Positions 12,014 through 24,952 are shown, counted from the stretch's first letter. The stretch is 64,000 nt of DNA from Isoetes taiwanensis (GCA_021234155.1 JAJEKV010000003.1:26580233-26644232); one strand, 5' to 3'. Notes: generated from the letters alone by a model not told the origin. Program-made: numbers and translations.

Positions 12014-15000
12014 GATAGCCCATTCATTTTGGCATTGCCGCAGGTACTGGTGCATTTATGGTCCTCAAGACTACTCAGCAAATGCTCACATTGCTGAAAG
12101 CAGTCATTCAACCCTAGGTACACGTCAGAAAAGGGTTGAAACAGGAGAGGGTGTTCGCAGGGAGTGTTGATGTGCCACTTCATAATGCGACAAATGTATT
12201 TGATACTCGATTGCTCTAAGATCACATATTATTCAACCTGCATAGTGATGTGGCTCATGAGTGGGCACTTGATCCACAAAAGAGCATGAGGTTTAGGTTT
12301 TCCCCATAGATCTCCAAGGAGAAGAAGAAATAAATTCGTCCAAAGCTGGTGCTCTACCATACCTCTCGTAGTGTTTTGAACAAGCATAACTTCCAAGAAT
12401 GGAGGTAGATAGATTTTTAGATATTTTTCATATGGAATATGACTGCCATATATGAACTTCTAGAAAGGGTTTTATTGAATTTTGAGCCATTGATTTTATA
12501 TGAATTTTAAAGGGAACAGTGCAAGTGCACCATTTTGGGTCCATCGCCTGACAATTCTAGTGTTAAGAATACATTACCGAAATATATATAAAAAGTAATT
12601 ATCCAATGTTGTATCAAAAATACATTGTCTAAGTCAAAGATCTAATAGATATAAATACAATAAACAACACTGAATGAGTTAAGACATAGTAACACACCTA
12701 GATAGCTGACATCAGACACTTAGTAGTAAACCTCTATATCTAGTGTCATCCATTCGTAGGCCCAAAGACGGCGGATGGTGAAGTCCTCCACACCAGCAGA
12801 ACCACCCTCGCGTAGCATCGAATTCATGAGTTTGGGTTCCACGTTCGTTTCATCCAAGAATTCGTACCCTGGTTGCACTGATGCAATTCTTAAAAATATA
12901 GCATGAAAGCCCCTTTTTCATCCCAGAGGGTCGTATTCTCTAGCGTATGGGCCAAATACATGGAGCTAACTATGCAATGTTTCAGACCCTCCACCCTGCA
13001 ATGAAGGAAATTCCTAGCTTTCCAATATCTAGGGCATGGTTTGGGCATCCCATGCGCTCATAGCTTGGCCATTGCTTGCTCGAACTCGGGCCTCACTGAG
13101 TGTGGTTCTTCTCCAGCAACTCTCTTTGCATGGAATTCAGATGATTGAGCAATGACTGCATCAAGGTTGGTCACTCACTGTTCATGGACGGCGGCTGCTC
13201 ACATGGGACGAAAGGCTCCGTTTACTCACCGTCAACCCTAATGACCTGTAACGCCAGTCAACCCTAACATTGAACGAAGCCCTAAAACAAAAAACCTAAT
13301 GTTACTACAGAATCTGCATGGAAGATCAAAACCTCCAGAAGAGATGTATGTCATGCAATTGTCGCATTGCCAGATACCATATCAGAGCTTTGTAGAAGAT
13401 CATGTGTATGTCATGGTATTAAAAAAAGGCCATGCTACCGAAAGCAACCTTCAAAATACTAGGAGCTGGAATCCATCGGCCGACGAAATAAATTTCTATT
13501 GTCAGAAGCAACCAATATCATCATGGCAATTGGAATCACGGGTCTAATCAACAATGTGACACCATATGCTAGAAGCCTTAATTTCAATATCGGAGGATGG
13601 CAAGGGACAACTATCTGTGATTTCGGACACTAGTATACACAAGCCACATTGGGCCACTTGTGTGGCATTAACGGCTAGGATGCATGCATTATACTTGCGT
13701 AGTCCTATTGTTGTAGACTAAGTAGGAATGCCCCATCTGACAGTTAGGGATCTTGATTTCCTGATAGTAAGAGTAGATACGCATCCTGCCATCTATCCTC
13801 TCATCCTATTATCCTCGGGAAAAGAATGCCTTCAATATTTGGATATTCTGGCTATGGCCAACCATTTATGGCCCTCAATTAATTATGATGGGTTTATACC
13901 CTGCTTAAGATAGTCATTTTGATGAACAATATTGGGCTTAAACGTTGTAAGTAATTATGTATGACATAGATATTAGAACGTATATTGACTTGGCTTATAT
14001 TGTCCACTAAGCACATATACTGACTTCTGTGCCTGCGATGTTTCGGATCGGGGATTCCATCCTCCAAAGTCACATTGATCGAACCTACATGTATATTTTA
14101 AAATATTTATGGAAAAAGAAATAGGTGAATACCATACAATCTTAAATGAACTTAACTTAAATATTGTTTCGTTCTTTATGCATCTACATTCGATACATCG
14201 TTGGGGCTGAACATTTTGACCATACGACTATGTAGTGGCACGTCTCAGTCAATATAAAATACAAGAATCTGGCATTGTTATCAATAAAAATGCCAGGTGC
14301 ATATGAAGAAGTTAGATCTACATGCGAGCCATTATGAGCCATTGGTCATTAGACGAGTTCGGGGCCAAATTTGGCCTCTGGGAGATAGAAAGTGGGGCGC
14401 TTCTGAATTCCACATTCACTGAGTTTCTGTAGGAAGACAGGGAAGCTGGACCTCAAAATTGCAATGTCATTGCAGGACCGGTCTATGCCAGAAACCATCA
14501 CATTAAGAAAAAGACTAAATTACTTCAAGATTCAAGGTAGAGACATGGGTTGTGTGGCCTAGTAGCTTACGTTTTCATGTGCCTTGTTCTGTATATCAAC
14601 AATAAACTTCCTCATGAAGTTTGTAACATAGATGCCACAATCCATCCCATTCTCTTACTAGGGAATATCCAAGACAACACATGGAGCATTGTGCATGCTT
14701 GCCTCTTCATACCTCCACTTCCTCAAAATATCACTCAAGAACATGGAGTACATGTAAATCTCAGGTGCACTCTGAAGAAACTAATATATCAATTTAAAGA
14801 TGGGCAGCTCACGGTGCGATAAACTCTCTAGTAGATGCTTGCAAGCCCTAGTAAGAATCAAGATGCAGTATGGAGGGGCAAGATTGTCCTAATTTTTGGT
14901 AAGCCTCTTGGTCTGCAACTATAAAATAAAAAAGCTCCAATGTCCACTACAAATATCCATATTCATAAGAAACTAGGGTCATTGCCACAAAGAAAGCAAA

Positions 15001-16682
15001 CCCTATGATACTGATTACCTGAAGATGACGGGGATGTAGAAAAGTCCGCATCTGCTACAGTCCAACAAGTGGCATGAGCAAAGGGAGTGTATGGAATAAG
15101 ATTAAAGAATTGATCATATGCTCCATGACTCCCATGCTTGCTGCCTCTAAGGAAAAGTCAACAAGCAAGAGGATGGATGAGGACGTGGTGACACCTTTTT
15201 CTGAATTGGGATTGAGTGAATTAGTGCTTTGCAAATAGTTTGGGTTCTCTTTATGATAAATTATGAAATCTATATAGAAGGGGAAGACACTCACAGAGGA
15301 CCCAATGCATTCAGCATTAGTGCAGCAGTCTTTGTAAGATACATCACCTGGAATTGTTGTGAATGACTTGGCATTTGCTTCATGAACATGAATAGCATCT
15401 GATGTAGACTTGCCTCAGAATAGGTTTATCACCACAATTGAATAGTTGATTGAATTGCTATTGGGCCACTGACCCAATTCCAAACCCCTTTAATAACCAA
15501 AGATCGATTCAAAGAAGCTGCACAATAAACTATAATTATATGGTATTGCGATGATAGTGCTTTTGACTGTAATGTCTCTGGCGAGGGACATCACTTCCAA
15601 TGCACCTACGGGCTGGGAAAGCAGCCTTAGAAACCACAAAAGAAGAGTGGCGCACACAATATAATTCAGAGCCATATGCATGAGCCATTTCATGGGCCTC
15701 AAATTCTTCTTAAGGGTCTCGAGCATGGCCTTCTCCCTAAATTCCTATGTTCTCAGAGTTACAAATGACCCTTGACTCTTCCCATCTTTGACATTAGAGA
15801 AGAGCTCTTCATCCATTAACGTGCAGCCAAAGTTTTTTGTTATCTATTCCTTTATCTCCATTATTTGGACATTCAACGACTTCAGCTCCTAATTTCTTTT
15901 AATCTCTACGTGTCATTGTATCCGGAGCTCCTTTGGAGCTAAAAAAAACCATTGTCTATCTGATCTCCCGCACTCTTCTTGGCCCTCTGCAATTTCCTTC
16001 TCATTTTGTGGTTTATCTTGCATTCAACATCATGGGATCTAGCATAGATGGTAGTGTCATAACACTCTTTTTCTTGGACGACAGGGTCCCAGAGTAAGGT
16101 CTTTGCCCCCTTGGCACTTGTGGAACCTGCCAATTCATGCAGTCGTGCTTTCCCAATGGTGGTTCTCCAAATCTCCTCTCTTCGCATATGCACCTATGCA
16201 CTCACCAATTTTGCACACCTATTTGTTCATTGTAGTGTCATGTGCGCATACTCTTCATCTTGCTTTTCTTCTATAGACTCACTTAAGTGCCCATCAGCTC
16301 AATACCGAATCTAGAGATTGACCCCTCCTCCCTACCCCCTCCCCCAAGATCACACCATCCACCACATAGCAATGATCAAAACCCGGAAACCTTTCTGAAA
16401 ACTCCAATGAGCGATCAAGTCTACTGGCACTCCATTTCCTTTGCAGCCTGGGTATTCTACCTCTATGTCTGACTTACCATTAGAATCATCACAGAAAACA
16501 TCGTCAACCTGACTAGCACGATTGTTAAGGCCAATATTTGCGCTGCAGGAGGTCTTGAAATTCTCATTGATGCTTGTGTTGAAACTACGGTCGGCACAAA
16601 TCGCTTCTTCCATTACTTGGATTTATCGTCAAGACAATAATATGAAGCAAAACAGCATTCGAGGAAGAAAGAAGGATGTTTT
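12014..16682. other. Mostly unassigned sequence, possible exons
   Basis: No gene was recognised. Minus-strand segments with exon-like frames and splice-like borders occur. At about 16473-16613 a Cys-containing frame ends in a G|GTAAGT donor. At 15940-16193 the frame is basic. At 15490-15745 the frame has a hydrophobic stretch (NYIVCATLLLWFL) that could span a membrane. At 15301-15410 a Cys-rich frame (YKDCCTNAECIG) precedes GTGAGT. They may belong to one minus-strand gene or be relics; no function is proposed. Confidence 0.25.
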
Positions 16683-16827
16683 TGTAACAGACTCATGGGA
16701 GACCCCTCGAGTGGATCTTGGTGTCGCGTTCCCGAGACACCGGCATAAATGGGTAGAAGCGACTACTCATAAACGTCTAGACGGTTTTGCCCAGTTGGCT
16801 AAGGGCATGTCGGTTAGGAACGTTACA
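16683..16827 (+). repeat. 5' LTR of the TRIM
   Basis: 145 bp, TGTAACAGACTC to GGAACGTTACA. It shares CCCGAGACACCG, ATAAATGGGTAGAAG and CATAAACGTCTAGACGG with the other repeat. Confidence 0.85.
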
Positions 16828-16965
16828 GTTGGTATCAGAGCAGATCTCGAGTTTGAGTCTCCATGGGTGCCTATATGCATGGGTAATTTGCAAAGACTTG
16901 GTAATCATTCTGACATGGTATAGCCTTGGATGCTCGAGGACGAGCATAGTTATAGTGGGAGAGAT

Positions 16966-17220
16966 TGTAACGGACCCATGGTAGACCACTCGAGTATTCG
17001 ACCCTTGAATGTGTCTGTGGGGCATTCCCGAGACACCGACATAAATGGGTAGAAGTGACTACTCATAAACGTCTAGACGGTACCACTCGAGTATTCGATC
17101 CTTGAATGTGTCTGTGGGGCATTCCCGAGACACCGACATAAATGGGTAGAAGTGACTACTCATAAACGTCTAGACGGTTTTGCCCAGTTGGCTAAGGGCA
17201 TGTCGGTTAGGAACATTACA
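16966..17220 (+). repeat. 3' LTR of the TRIM, with internal duplication
   Basis: 255 bp, TGTAACGGACCC to GGAACATTACA. The segment from CCACTCGAGTATTCGA through CGTCTAGACGGT occurs twice in tandem. Confidence 0.85.
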
Positions 17221-19117
17221 ATTTTTGACCTTACAACAATGTCATCTTCAGGGAGCTAAGTGAATAATCACCTTTGCTCAGCAAAGATGGAAAGATAGCC
17301 GATCTTGTTGAAGGAAAACTACAAATAAACAAAAAACTTCGGAACAAGAATGCTTGTCTTAGTGCAAGAATCTATGTCCTGCATGGCATCCCCTCAAGGG
17401 ATGAATTAGAGAGGGTGGATTGTCCAAGGCAGGTGCCTTTGCTTTATTGGAGAGGGTTCCCAAAGGAGGGGGGCAAAGAGGGAAAAAAATGTATAGTACG
17501 ATGGAGAGGAGGAAATATGGTGGCAAATATGCTCGTATGAATTTAATTCATTGTTGATCATCGAAGTCCATATCCTGTGGCTAAGATGCATTGCCACGCT
17601 AAACTAATTCAACTTATAATATGCTACATGCCATACGCCATGCCACACGATGGAGTATAAGTACACGTGGATGAATCTGCAGCGAAGTTGTACTTCAGGA
17701 ACTCTCCTCGTGGTTAGTACATCAAGGACAATGGACAATCAGGCTGAGGCACCCCAGCTCTCACCTAGCAGCTCAGACACTGCAGTTGGGCACTATCACT
17801 ATTTAGTTTCATACTCATATTGTTACCTTCGTTTATATCCATTTCGAGGCAATTTAAAGATAATGACATGTAGTTTGGAAGACAAAAGTATAACAATGGA
17901 AAACCACATATGTTTCATTTAACAACTGGGAAATATTACATCGAAATCCCAACGAGACCATTTACTTGTGCTAAACAGCAAAATAACATACTTTTGGGGC
18001 TATAAATGTTAGGCCGCAACATGCTTGGATGAATTGGTGCCTCAGGAATTTCCATTACTTGTCTCCTCATCAAGCCTCTCTTGTTCCAATGCAGCTTGAT
18101 CCCACAGTTCACAATACCTGCATTTTAAGTTAGGAAAACGACGAGATCTGGACAACTTGTATAATAGTCTTTGTTCAAATAAAATCTAAACGGATCGCGG
18201 AACCGAGATAATGTCATCGAACTACTTCCTTTGAGATGACATATTTTTCTGAGTGCTTCATGCTCGTACGAGAGATCTGCTGTCATGAAGATGAAGCTAT
18301 CACTTAAGGCAACGACATGGACTCAAGACATAATCACTCTCCACAAAAGAAATGTCATTACCGCACAACATAATACCACACTTTCTATGCTTTCTTTGCA
18401 GCTTCAATGTTGCAGCCATCGGAGGAGGTGGATGAGGAGCCAATTTTCTCAAAAACCAAAGTTCACGGCTGTTCTTGCAACTCAAGTTACCCACTTATTA
18501 TTGGATCAGGATTTCCCTTGCACTGCATATAGGCCAATTATGGCGTCCAATACGGAATTATTCTGACGAAGGATGTGGATCCCCTTTCCCCTTCCCCCTA
18601 AGTGATTGGTTGAGGGGCCTGGAGTGAAACTTAGATCCATGCATCGGGATCTATGCAATGATACCATCCAACAAGAGCTTCTATGCGATCTCGGATGGTG
18701 GTGTGACACAAATGGGGGAAGAGATGCGGCGCCATAGATCGGCGGCTGCAATTGCCTGGAGCTACAACATTGTGGGATAAGAAAGTCATGATCCCACCAT
18801 CCAATGGCACAATGGGCAGTTCCAGGCTCTAGAATCACATCGTAGGGATTTCAGATACCTGATTGATAGACAGGATGGATTTAAATCCTCCGGGTCAGGA
18901 TCCCCATAGTTGAGGATTCCATCAGACGGGCTTAAGGGAAGGGATGCCACCTTCGGGGATCACCTGCCCCCGGGATCATGTCCTGGGGATTGCAATCCAT
19001 GAGCAGGCATGTAGGATGCGCCATAGTTACCGGGCGGCTGAGATTGAATGTGCCACCTCGTCATGCGAGGATTCCGAGAGTGGGTTTTGCAGGGACTGGA
19101 TCCCATATTCCTGGATG
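17221..19117. other. Unassigned flank, coding-like near the E2 insertion
   Basis: No recognised gene. From about 18600 to 19117 the minus strand has Pro/Ser/Gly-rich frames (for example QSQPPGNYGASYMPAHG) that look coding in composition and stop at the E2 insertion point. The other side of E2 (52421-52680, minus) also has Pro-rich frames. E2 may have split a gene or gene relic, but reading frames are broken. Confidence 0.25.
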
Positions 19118-19122
19118 ACCTT
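19118..19122. repeat. Target-site duplication of E2 (left)
   Basis: ACCTT, repeated at 52416-52420 immediately outside the last LTR. Confidence 0.85.
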
Positions 19123-20723
19123 TGTGACGCTCCCAGAATATATACGACCCTCGGACGTATACATACGGGGACTTTCCCCTCGATGGCAATCATCTCACCA
19201 TGAGCAGGGCCCTCCGTCTATTTCAGGCCATCTATGAAATGAGGCCCGAAAGAAGGACACGAAGGGGTCATTCGGCCCACGCCTTCAATGGGACTCCTAC
19301 GTCGCGGAAGCATGAATACAAGGGTTAGCACACAGCATGAATATACATACATAACCACCACGAAGGGTGGCGCATCCATCCAATATACCAACGGCATAGA
19401 ATATGCATCTAATCCTAAGAAAACACCCAAAACCCAGGTTCTACCCCGGCTCAGACTCCAGTGGGGATCGACTGACGGCTGGGCCTCAAGAGATCAGCAG
19501 ACCGAGTCTTGGCATGGCGTTGGCTGGCATAGAACATCGGCTAGGGTTGTCCACTCCATCCGCCCCTCCTGTGCACACTTTGCAGATGGGTCAATTCATG
19601 CTATGGCTTTGCTATAGCCTTCCGGAGACGCAGGTTCAAGGAATCACCCTTTGAGCCTACTCCAGGTTCATGACGCCTGGTCCGATGAGGCAGGGGGAAG
19701 CCGCCCCTTCCGTAATCACGGTGGTTCCATGGGTGAGCTAGAGAATACGTGCCCGCATCAGCGACCCGCATCCGTGCGACTTACTCACCCTAAATCTACT
19801 CAAAAGTGCAAGGTGCTCCATACGGATCACACCTCTACATCCAGGGAGTGTCAAACCCATACCCGGCCCTCTACGTGACCGGCTATCAGGCCTAGCTCAC
19901 TGTAGGAGTCTCAGGAGCCTTGTATGCTCATGCAAGACCCCACCCCTCATGTCACCACTGTGTTCCTTGTCTGGTGCTAAGCCAGACCATAGCATCTAGG
20001 ACCCGGTGGGTTCTTGTGCACAGGCCGCAATTAATGGGACTCTACTGGGCGCTATCTAGGAGCATACTACAATACACGGTTCAGAGGTCTCTACCCCGTA
20101 ATCCCCCGTTCGAGTCGATTAAACAAAGAACTAACAATCCATCCTTTCAGAGTAAGAACCAGAATTGAATATATAAAGAGAACTTGCTTGTACAATCAAG
20201 GGTTAGTTCCTATGATTGAATCACAAAGAGAACAGAGAAACGGACACAACCAAGCGTTATCTAGAATCCACATAGCCACCTACCTGAATTCTGGCTGGAC
20301 TCATTTCCATGGGGCGCTTCCATCTTCTGGGAGTTGAGAATTCAGCTGCTGCTTCACAGGGACGACTGGTATGGTGGTTCTCTGCAGGTGTATGATGGCG
20401 CTCAGCTCCTGGCCTTCCTTGGTCGATTAGGAGGAGTCAATCCCAGGGATAGGGGTCAAGTTGGCATCCAAACTTGGCAACCCCATGCGCCTAATCGACA
20501 AGGGTGGGCTTTCCCAAACAAAGAATTAGCCTAATTAAGTTATTAACTTTAAAGTATTAAATTAGCATAGCTAATTTAATCCTTTTTAAAAGTAACCCCC
20601 TAGGTTACCATTAAGTTCCCATACCCCCATAGTGGTGTACCTTTAGGGGGGTGACGTGCTTGTATTTGTACATGTCCCGTATAAATACGTGACGTAGACC
20701 ATATAAATACGTAGAACGTCACA
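19123..20723 (-). repeat. E2 LTR1 (3' LTR of the array)
   Basis: 1601 bp, from TGTGACGCTCCC to GAACGTCACA on the plus strand, so both ends carry the TGTGACG inverted termini. It lacks a roughly 20-bp AGCTAATTTAATCC duplication shared by LTR2 and LTR3, so it is not simply identical to them. Confidence 0.92.
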
Positions 20724-20738
20724 TTCTCCCCTCCTTAA
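20724..20738 (-). promoter_or_regulatory. Polypurine tract of E2 left copy
   Basis: The minus strand reads AAGGAGGGGAGAA immediately before the LTR start TGTGACG, the usual plus-strand priming site. Confidence 0.75.
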
Positions 20739-21182
20739 AAAAAATGCTGTCCTCAGCATTGTGGTTAGCTAATCGAATACATATATATGAAGTACTTAAT
20801 TTAGAAAATGGAGTTAAGAATATAACATTACTACGTTGAAATTATAGTATTTCTGACAGTAATACATTGAAGTTAAAATAGCAAAGTACAAGCACCAAGG
20901 TGCGTTATACAACTTATCATCAAGAGAGTTTAGGACCACAGTCCGATTTAAAACATCCAGACAACAAAAATCACACATGTAGACAAAACCAATACGGGAA
21001 AAGTTGGGTCATCAGCAACCCTCTACACAAGGCAGGTGACGATCTGTTCACTGGCCTGCACGCATCAATATACCCGTAGGTTAATAATATGATTAAGGTG
21101 TGGTTGAAGGGACCACCCCCTACAAATAAAATAAAAAGTATCTAGAAGGGAAGCTATCATGTGTACGGCTTGCAATTCATTG

Positions 21183-21191
21183 TGGCATAAG
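21183..21191. repeat. Target-site duplication of the MULE (left)
   Basis: TGGCATAAG, repeated at 29846-29854. The right E2 copy has a single TGGCATAAG at about 41364-41372, the empty site. Confidence 0.93.
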
Positions 21192-21260
21192 GGGGGGAAT
21201 TTTTTTTAGGTTTTTTTGAAACATGTTTTTTGAGTTTTTATGGAATATTCTTAATATTCC
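21192..21260 (+). repeat. MULE terminal inverted repeat (left)
   Basis: Imperfect inverse match to 29778-29845. Shared blocks are a T-run followed by AGGTTTTTT or AGTTTTTT, AAAC(A/TA)TGTTTT, and GGAATATTCTTAATA. Confidence 0.85.
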
Positions 21261-21320
21261 AAGAATTGACAGGATACAATGTTTGCCTGCAAGAGGGACA
21301 ACACCTTGCACCGTAGACTT

Positions 21321-21445
21321 AAACAACCTAACCATAGAACAACGTTGGTATCTAGATAACAACAAGCTAACAACCTAACCATAGAACTACGTTGGTATCT
21401 AGACTTAAACAACCTAACCAGAGAACAACGTTGGTATCTAGATAA
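21321..21445. repeat. Subterminal tandem repeat of the MULE
   Basis: Three copies of AACAACCTAACCA(T/G)AGAAC followed by (A/T)ACGTTGGTATCTAGA. Subterminal repeats of this kind are common transposase-binding regions, but binding here is only inferred. Confidence 0.75.
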
Positions 21446-21529
21446 CACTTAGAAAGTAGATAGATCGATTACAGTATTAGAAATAGCATAGTAATTTATG
21501 TCACTGCAATAATTGTAGAGACTACACAG

Positions 21530-21605
21530 AGATATTTTATGTCAGATAATATTTTATGTCAGATAATAATATTTTATGTCACTGCAATAATAACAGAGAT
21601 ATTTT
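21530..21605. repeat. Short AT-rich repeats
   Basis: Several copies of ATATTTTATGTCA with AGATAAT or CTGCAATAAT spacers, between the left end of the MULE and its methyltransferase-like gene. Confidence 0.6.
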
Positions 21606-21818
21606 ATATTTTCAAATCAAGTATCTTCTTGTGCCTCGTCATCGATGTAAAGACATCTTTTGCGTTTCTTTACTTTTTGCTCAATACTTGACATTGAGGA
21701 CAACACTGTGGCATGTTGCTCGGCATAGACAGGCAAGAAACTGCAATATAAGTCAAACACAATTAGTTTTGGTTTAGATAGTTAATGTAAGCAAAAAATA
21801 GAAATTTTAGCTCACTAA

Positions 21819-24800
21819 CTAATCAGCTGGTTCTTCAATCACGTCCGTGATTATCTCATCCTCTTCCTCCAAATCCAACTGCATAGAAGGAGCCCCCTCT
21901 GCCAATGGTTTTTTGAATGTAGACATTCGAAGTGTTCTGACCACATCACAAATATCAGCATCAAAATCCATTGCATAGCAATGCAGACCTCGGAGTGCGC
22001 ATGCCTCAACCATAGACCCTGTACCTGTCAATAAATCCACGACATAATCACCACAATCACATAGCAGTTGGAGTAAGAACTCATTAAAGCGTGTGCTCTT
22101 CTCTAAATTATGCCGCAGTGAATGATGTTTTGCTGATCTCATTCTGTCACCCGGCCCTAAGTAATGCCTCAAAAGTTCACTGCTATAATCCAACTCATGT
22201 TGACTAAATACCTCCTTGGATTTAAATATCGGATTTGTGCCAACTCTTTTGTAGAGAGATACTATCATCACATTTCTGGATAGAATTCCGTATTTATCTT
22301 TATGAAAACTGAATGGTCTATCCCCAATCAATTTGTATGATCTTCCTAGTTCAAGGTTCTTCTTTCTGGCTGCCATATCTATCATCTTTTGAAACTCAAA
22401 ACTGCTAATGCACACTAACCATCCACTGTCATCCAAACAGAGTTCACCTAAACTGAAACATCCATCTACTAGTTGTGTGTCAAGTTTGTTCCAGTATGGT
22501 GTTTCGTTTGAGTCACTTCTTGTAGGCTCATTTGTAGGCAGATCAACAAGAACCAAGTTAGCACCCCAATCTCTGACTTTTCCATTCCTGTAGTACATGG
22601 ATGATTTCTTGACTTCCTTTCCTAAATTTCGCAACGCTGTGAACACTTCATGGCCGCCTAATGTTACAGCCCTAGAGACCACACATATATCCGCTTGGAC
22701 AACTCGAAATTCAGTGTGGCAGTCTTTTTGAACTTGTACAACATCAGGCATATGCTTTCGTGGAGGTGTTTGATAATCTACAATAAGATCCTCTTCCTCA
22801 TTTTCCTCATTAGTTGCATCAGATACTTTTGGCTTGTCTTTCCTGCTTCTCTTTCTTTTGTCAACATCCACTTTTTCCTCATTTGGATCCACCTTAATTT
22901 TCTGCCCTCCACGGATCCGATTGTAATCTGACTCTTCTTCTTCTGGATAAGACCCTAAAGGGAAATCAATCCACCAGGGACAATTTTCTCTTTCCCATTT
23001 ATGCATTCCACCTCCCCTGTCTAGGTTACCTTTTGGACTATAAATACAGTCAGCACCTGTGTGAGACACCCATATATCATCAGTCTGTGGATGCATTGAT
23101 TCCATGCACTTAATATGAACCAAATATTTGAAATACCTGTATGCAACTCGCATGGCTGTCCTTTGAATTTCAAAAGCTTCAGAAACATTAACTGTAGATT
23201 GCATATGTCTCTCCCAATGCTTAAACATTTCAACTCGATTTCTAGCTTTGAATGTTCTGTACCAAGTCTCCACATCACGGCCTCGGGTATTAACAACGCA
23301 AATTATGTTGTTCAATTGCTCCTTCACCAAGTCACATGATCTAGTCAGTAAATGCTCTAGCCATGTTTCTTTCTTTACCCAAGAATTGAAGCTCTTGTCA
23401 TTAGTTGGTATCTTCTGATAATTACCAAACTGAGATGTGCTAGTCATTGTCTTAATCCAATTATCTCTCACACTGTTCTGCACCTTTGATCTGACCATAA
23501 ACAAAAGCTTTTCCACTGTCACATTAACTCCTTTAGATTCTAAATCTTTGGTTGTGACACATGAAAACCAAACATTCCCAAGACTAGGATTCACAATGGC
23601 TAGATATTTTTGCATTTTAGTTGTCCACTTTCGCCTCACTTCCCTTTCAGCATTTGCCTTCAAGACATCAACTTCTGAAATGTTTTCATGATTTGATTTT
23701 ATGTAATCCTCGATGTCCTTAACCATTGAAGCCTGCATCAATGGATTCTCAATAATTAGTTTATTGAATCTAAAACAGCAAAAGCAATATAACAGTAGAA
23801 ACAACATTAAACTTACGTTATATAATATCTTTGCATAGGCCAATCTTGTGAGAGGATACCAAGGCTCGTTTGACCCAATCATTTCCCTTGTCCTCTGTGC
23901 TTTTAACTCACTGGGAGATAATTCCTTCATATACTTATCTGGTTTGGCAGTAGCAACTCTGTGTACAATCATTAGAGTATCTTGTAGACTTGTACGAACA
24001 ACACCAATCTCGTTCAGTCTACAACAAGCAATTTCTACAAATGAGCAAGAATGATTTGCATATAATAATAGAAAAGCTAAAAAACTCACAAGTTTATTCT
24101 GTTCATTGCAGCAACTAGTGTTGTCTCGTTCGGCTCGTCGATATTTATAAAATCAGCACGAACACAAATATGTTTGGATTTGACATGTTTGTATGTACTA
24201 TTGATTTCAGACATCCATGCCTCAGTTCGATGGTTGCCATCCCAGCAAAGAAACATTCTACCACTCAAATCGGACCAGTCCTTGTTATGTACCAATGACT
24301 CTTCAAATGCCTTATTCACTTCTTGCCAATACGAGTCCCAACCATCACTGTCCTCATCAGTCACTGGAATAACATCACCTTTTGCTGTAGCCATAGATAA
24401 AATGAAGTTCCCCTTGGATTTCACATACCCATCCTGTCTGAAGGTATCTCTTAGTATTTGCGCTCTTGAACCCACTTTGCGGACCTCCTCATTTATCCTA
24501 ATCCGACATAATGGAATCATGGGTGGTTCTGTATCCTTCTTTAATGCTAGTGCATCCAAGGTTTCTGAAATCACTTCCACAGTAAAAGACGCAGATAAGT
24601 CACCAAGAACATCATCATCAGATCCTCCTGAAGTTTGCCCTTTTTTCTGTCCTTTCTCTTTTCTGTTTGCTCTAGTCTTATCTGGAGCGTTGTTATCTTC
24701 CTCAATAAGTGTTGCTCCCTCTTCTTCTTCCATAATGAATGTACTGTCATCCAACTGTGTAGCAATATCTCCTGCCGCTTTGTCAATGTCAACAATCGTA

Positions 24801-24952
24801 TCTGCAGGACCTTCTATTGTCTCTAGTGCATCTGCAGTAGATTCAAACGACATGGCCAAACTTCGATGTGTCTGACGACCTCTTGGCTTTCTTTTAGGAG
24901 TGACGAGTCTAGTAGGCTGCAAATCTGGTTGACTGTTCCTTGTTTCTACCAT
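21819..24952 (-). CDS. ParB-like/DNA amino-methyltransferase protein
   Basis: Proposed exons 24952-24090, 24018-23817 and 23732-21819 join in frame at GT/AG borders to encode about 992 aa. The start is the first ATG after a possible 5'-UTR splice acceptor. Residues about 145-290 resemble a ParB/sulfiredoxin-like domain (IPLCRIRINE, then DGNHRTEAW). An acidic, Lys-rich linker follows further on. The C-terminal third has beta-class amino-methyltransferase order: LVLVDLPTNEP (motif IV position, residue ~752), then EKSTRFNEFLLQLL and VVDLLTGTGSMVEA (SAM-binding motif I, ~920) and AMDFD. Motif IV is DLPT rather than the usual (D/N/S)PP(Y/F/W), so catalysis is uncertain. ParB-methylase fusions are familiar from bacterial mobile elements. 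Here the likely role is modification of element or host DNA, or anti-silencing; this is inference. Confidence 0.78.

Larger units (their letters stand above)
16683..17220 (+). mobile_element. TRIM: miniature LTR retrotransposon
   Basis: Two direct repeats beginning TGTAAC and ending (G/A)TTACA (16683-16827 and 16966-17220) enclose only 138 bp. The internal segment starts with the PBS TGGTATCAGAGC (16830-16841) and ends with a purine-rich tract, AGTGGGAGAGA, just before the second repeat. There is no coding capacity. Flanks GTTTT and ATTTT are a plausible imperfect 5-bp target duplication. The second repeat has a tandem duplication of about 97 bp, which explains its greater length. Confidence 0.85.

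Noticed and set aside
13555-13570. TGTGACAC similar to an LTR start
   Set aside because: There is no polypurine tract before it and no LTR-like sequence after it.
23735-23816. Read-through of the second intron in the ParB-methyltransferase gene
   Set aside because: The hydrophobic LLLYCFCCF-like stretch is intronic (GTAAGT donor, GCAG acceptor), not a membrane helix.
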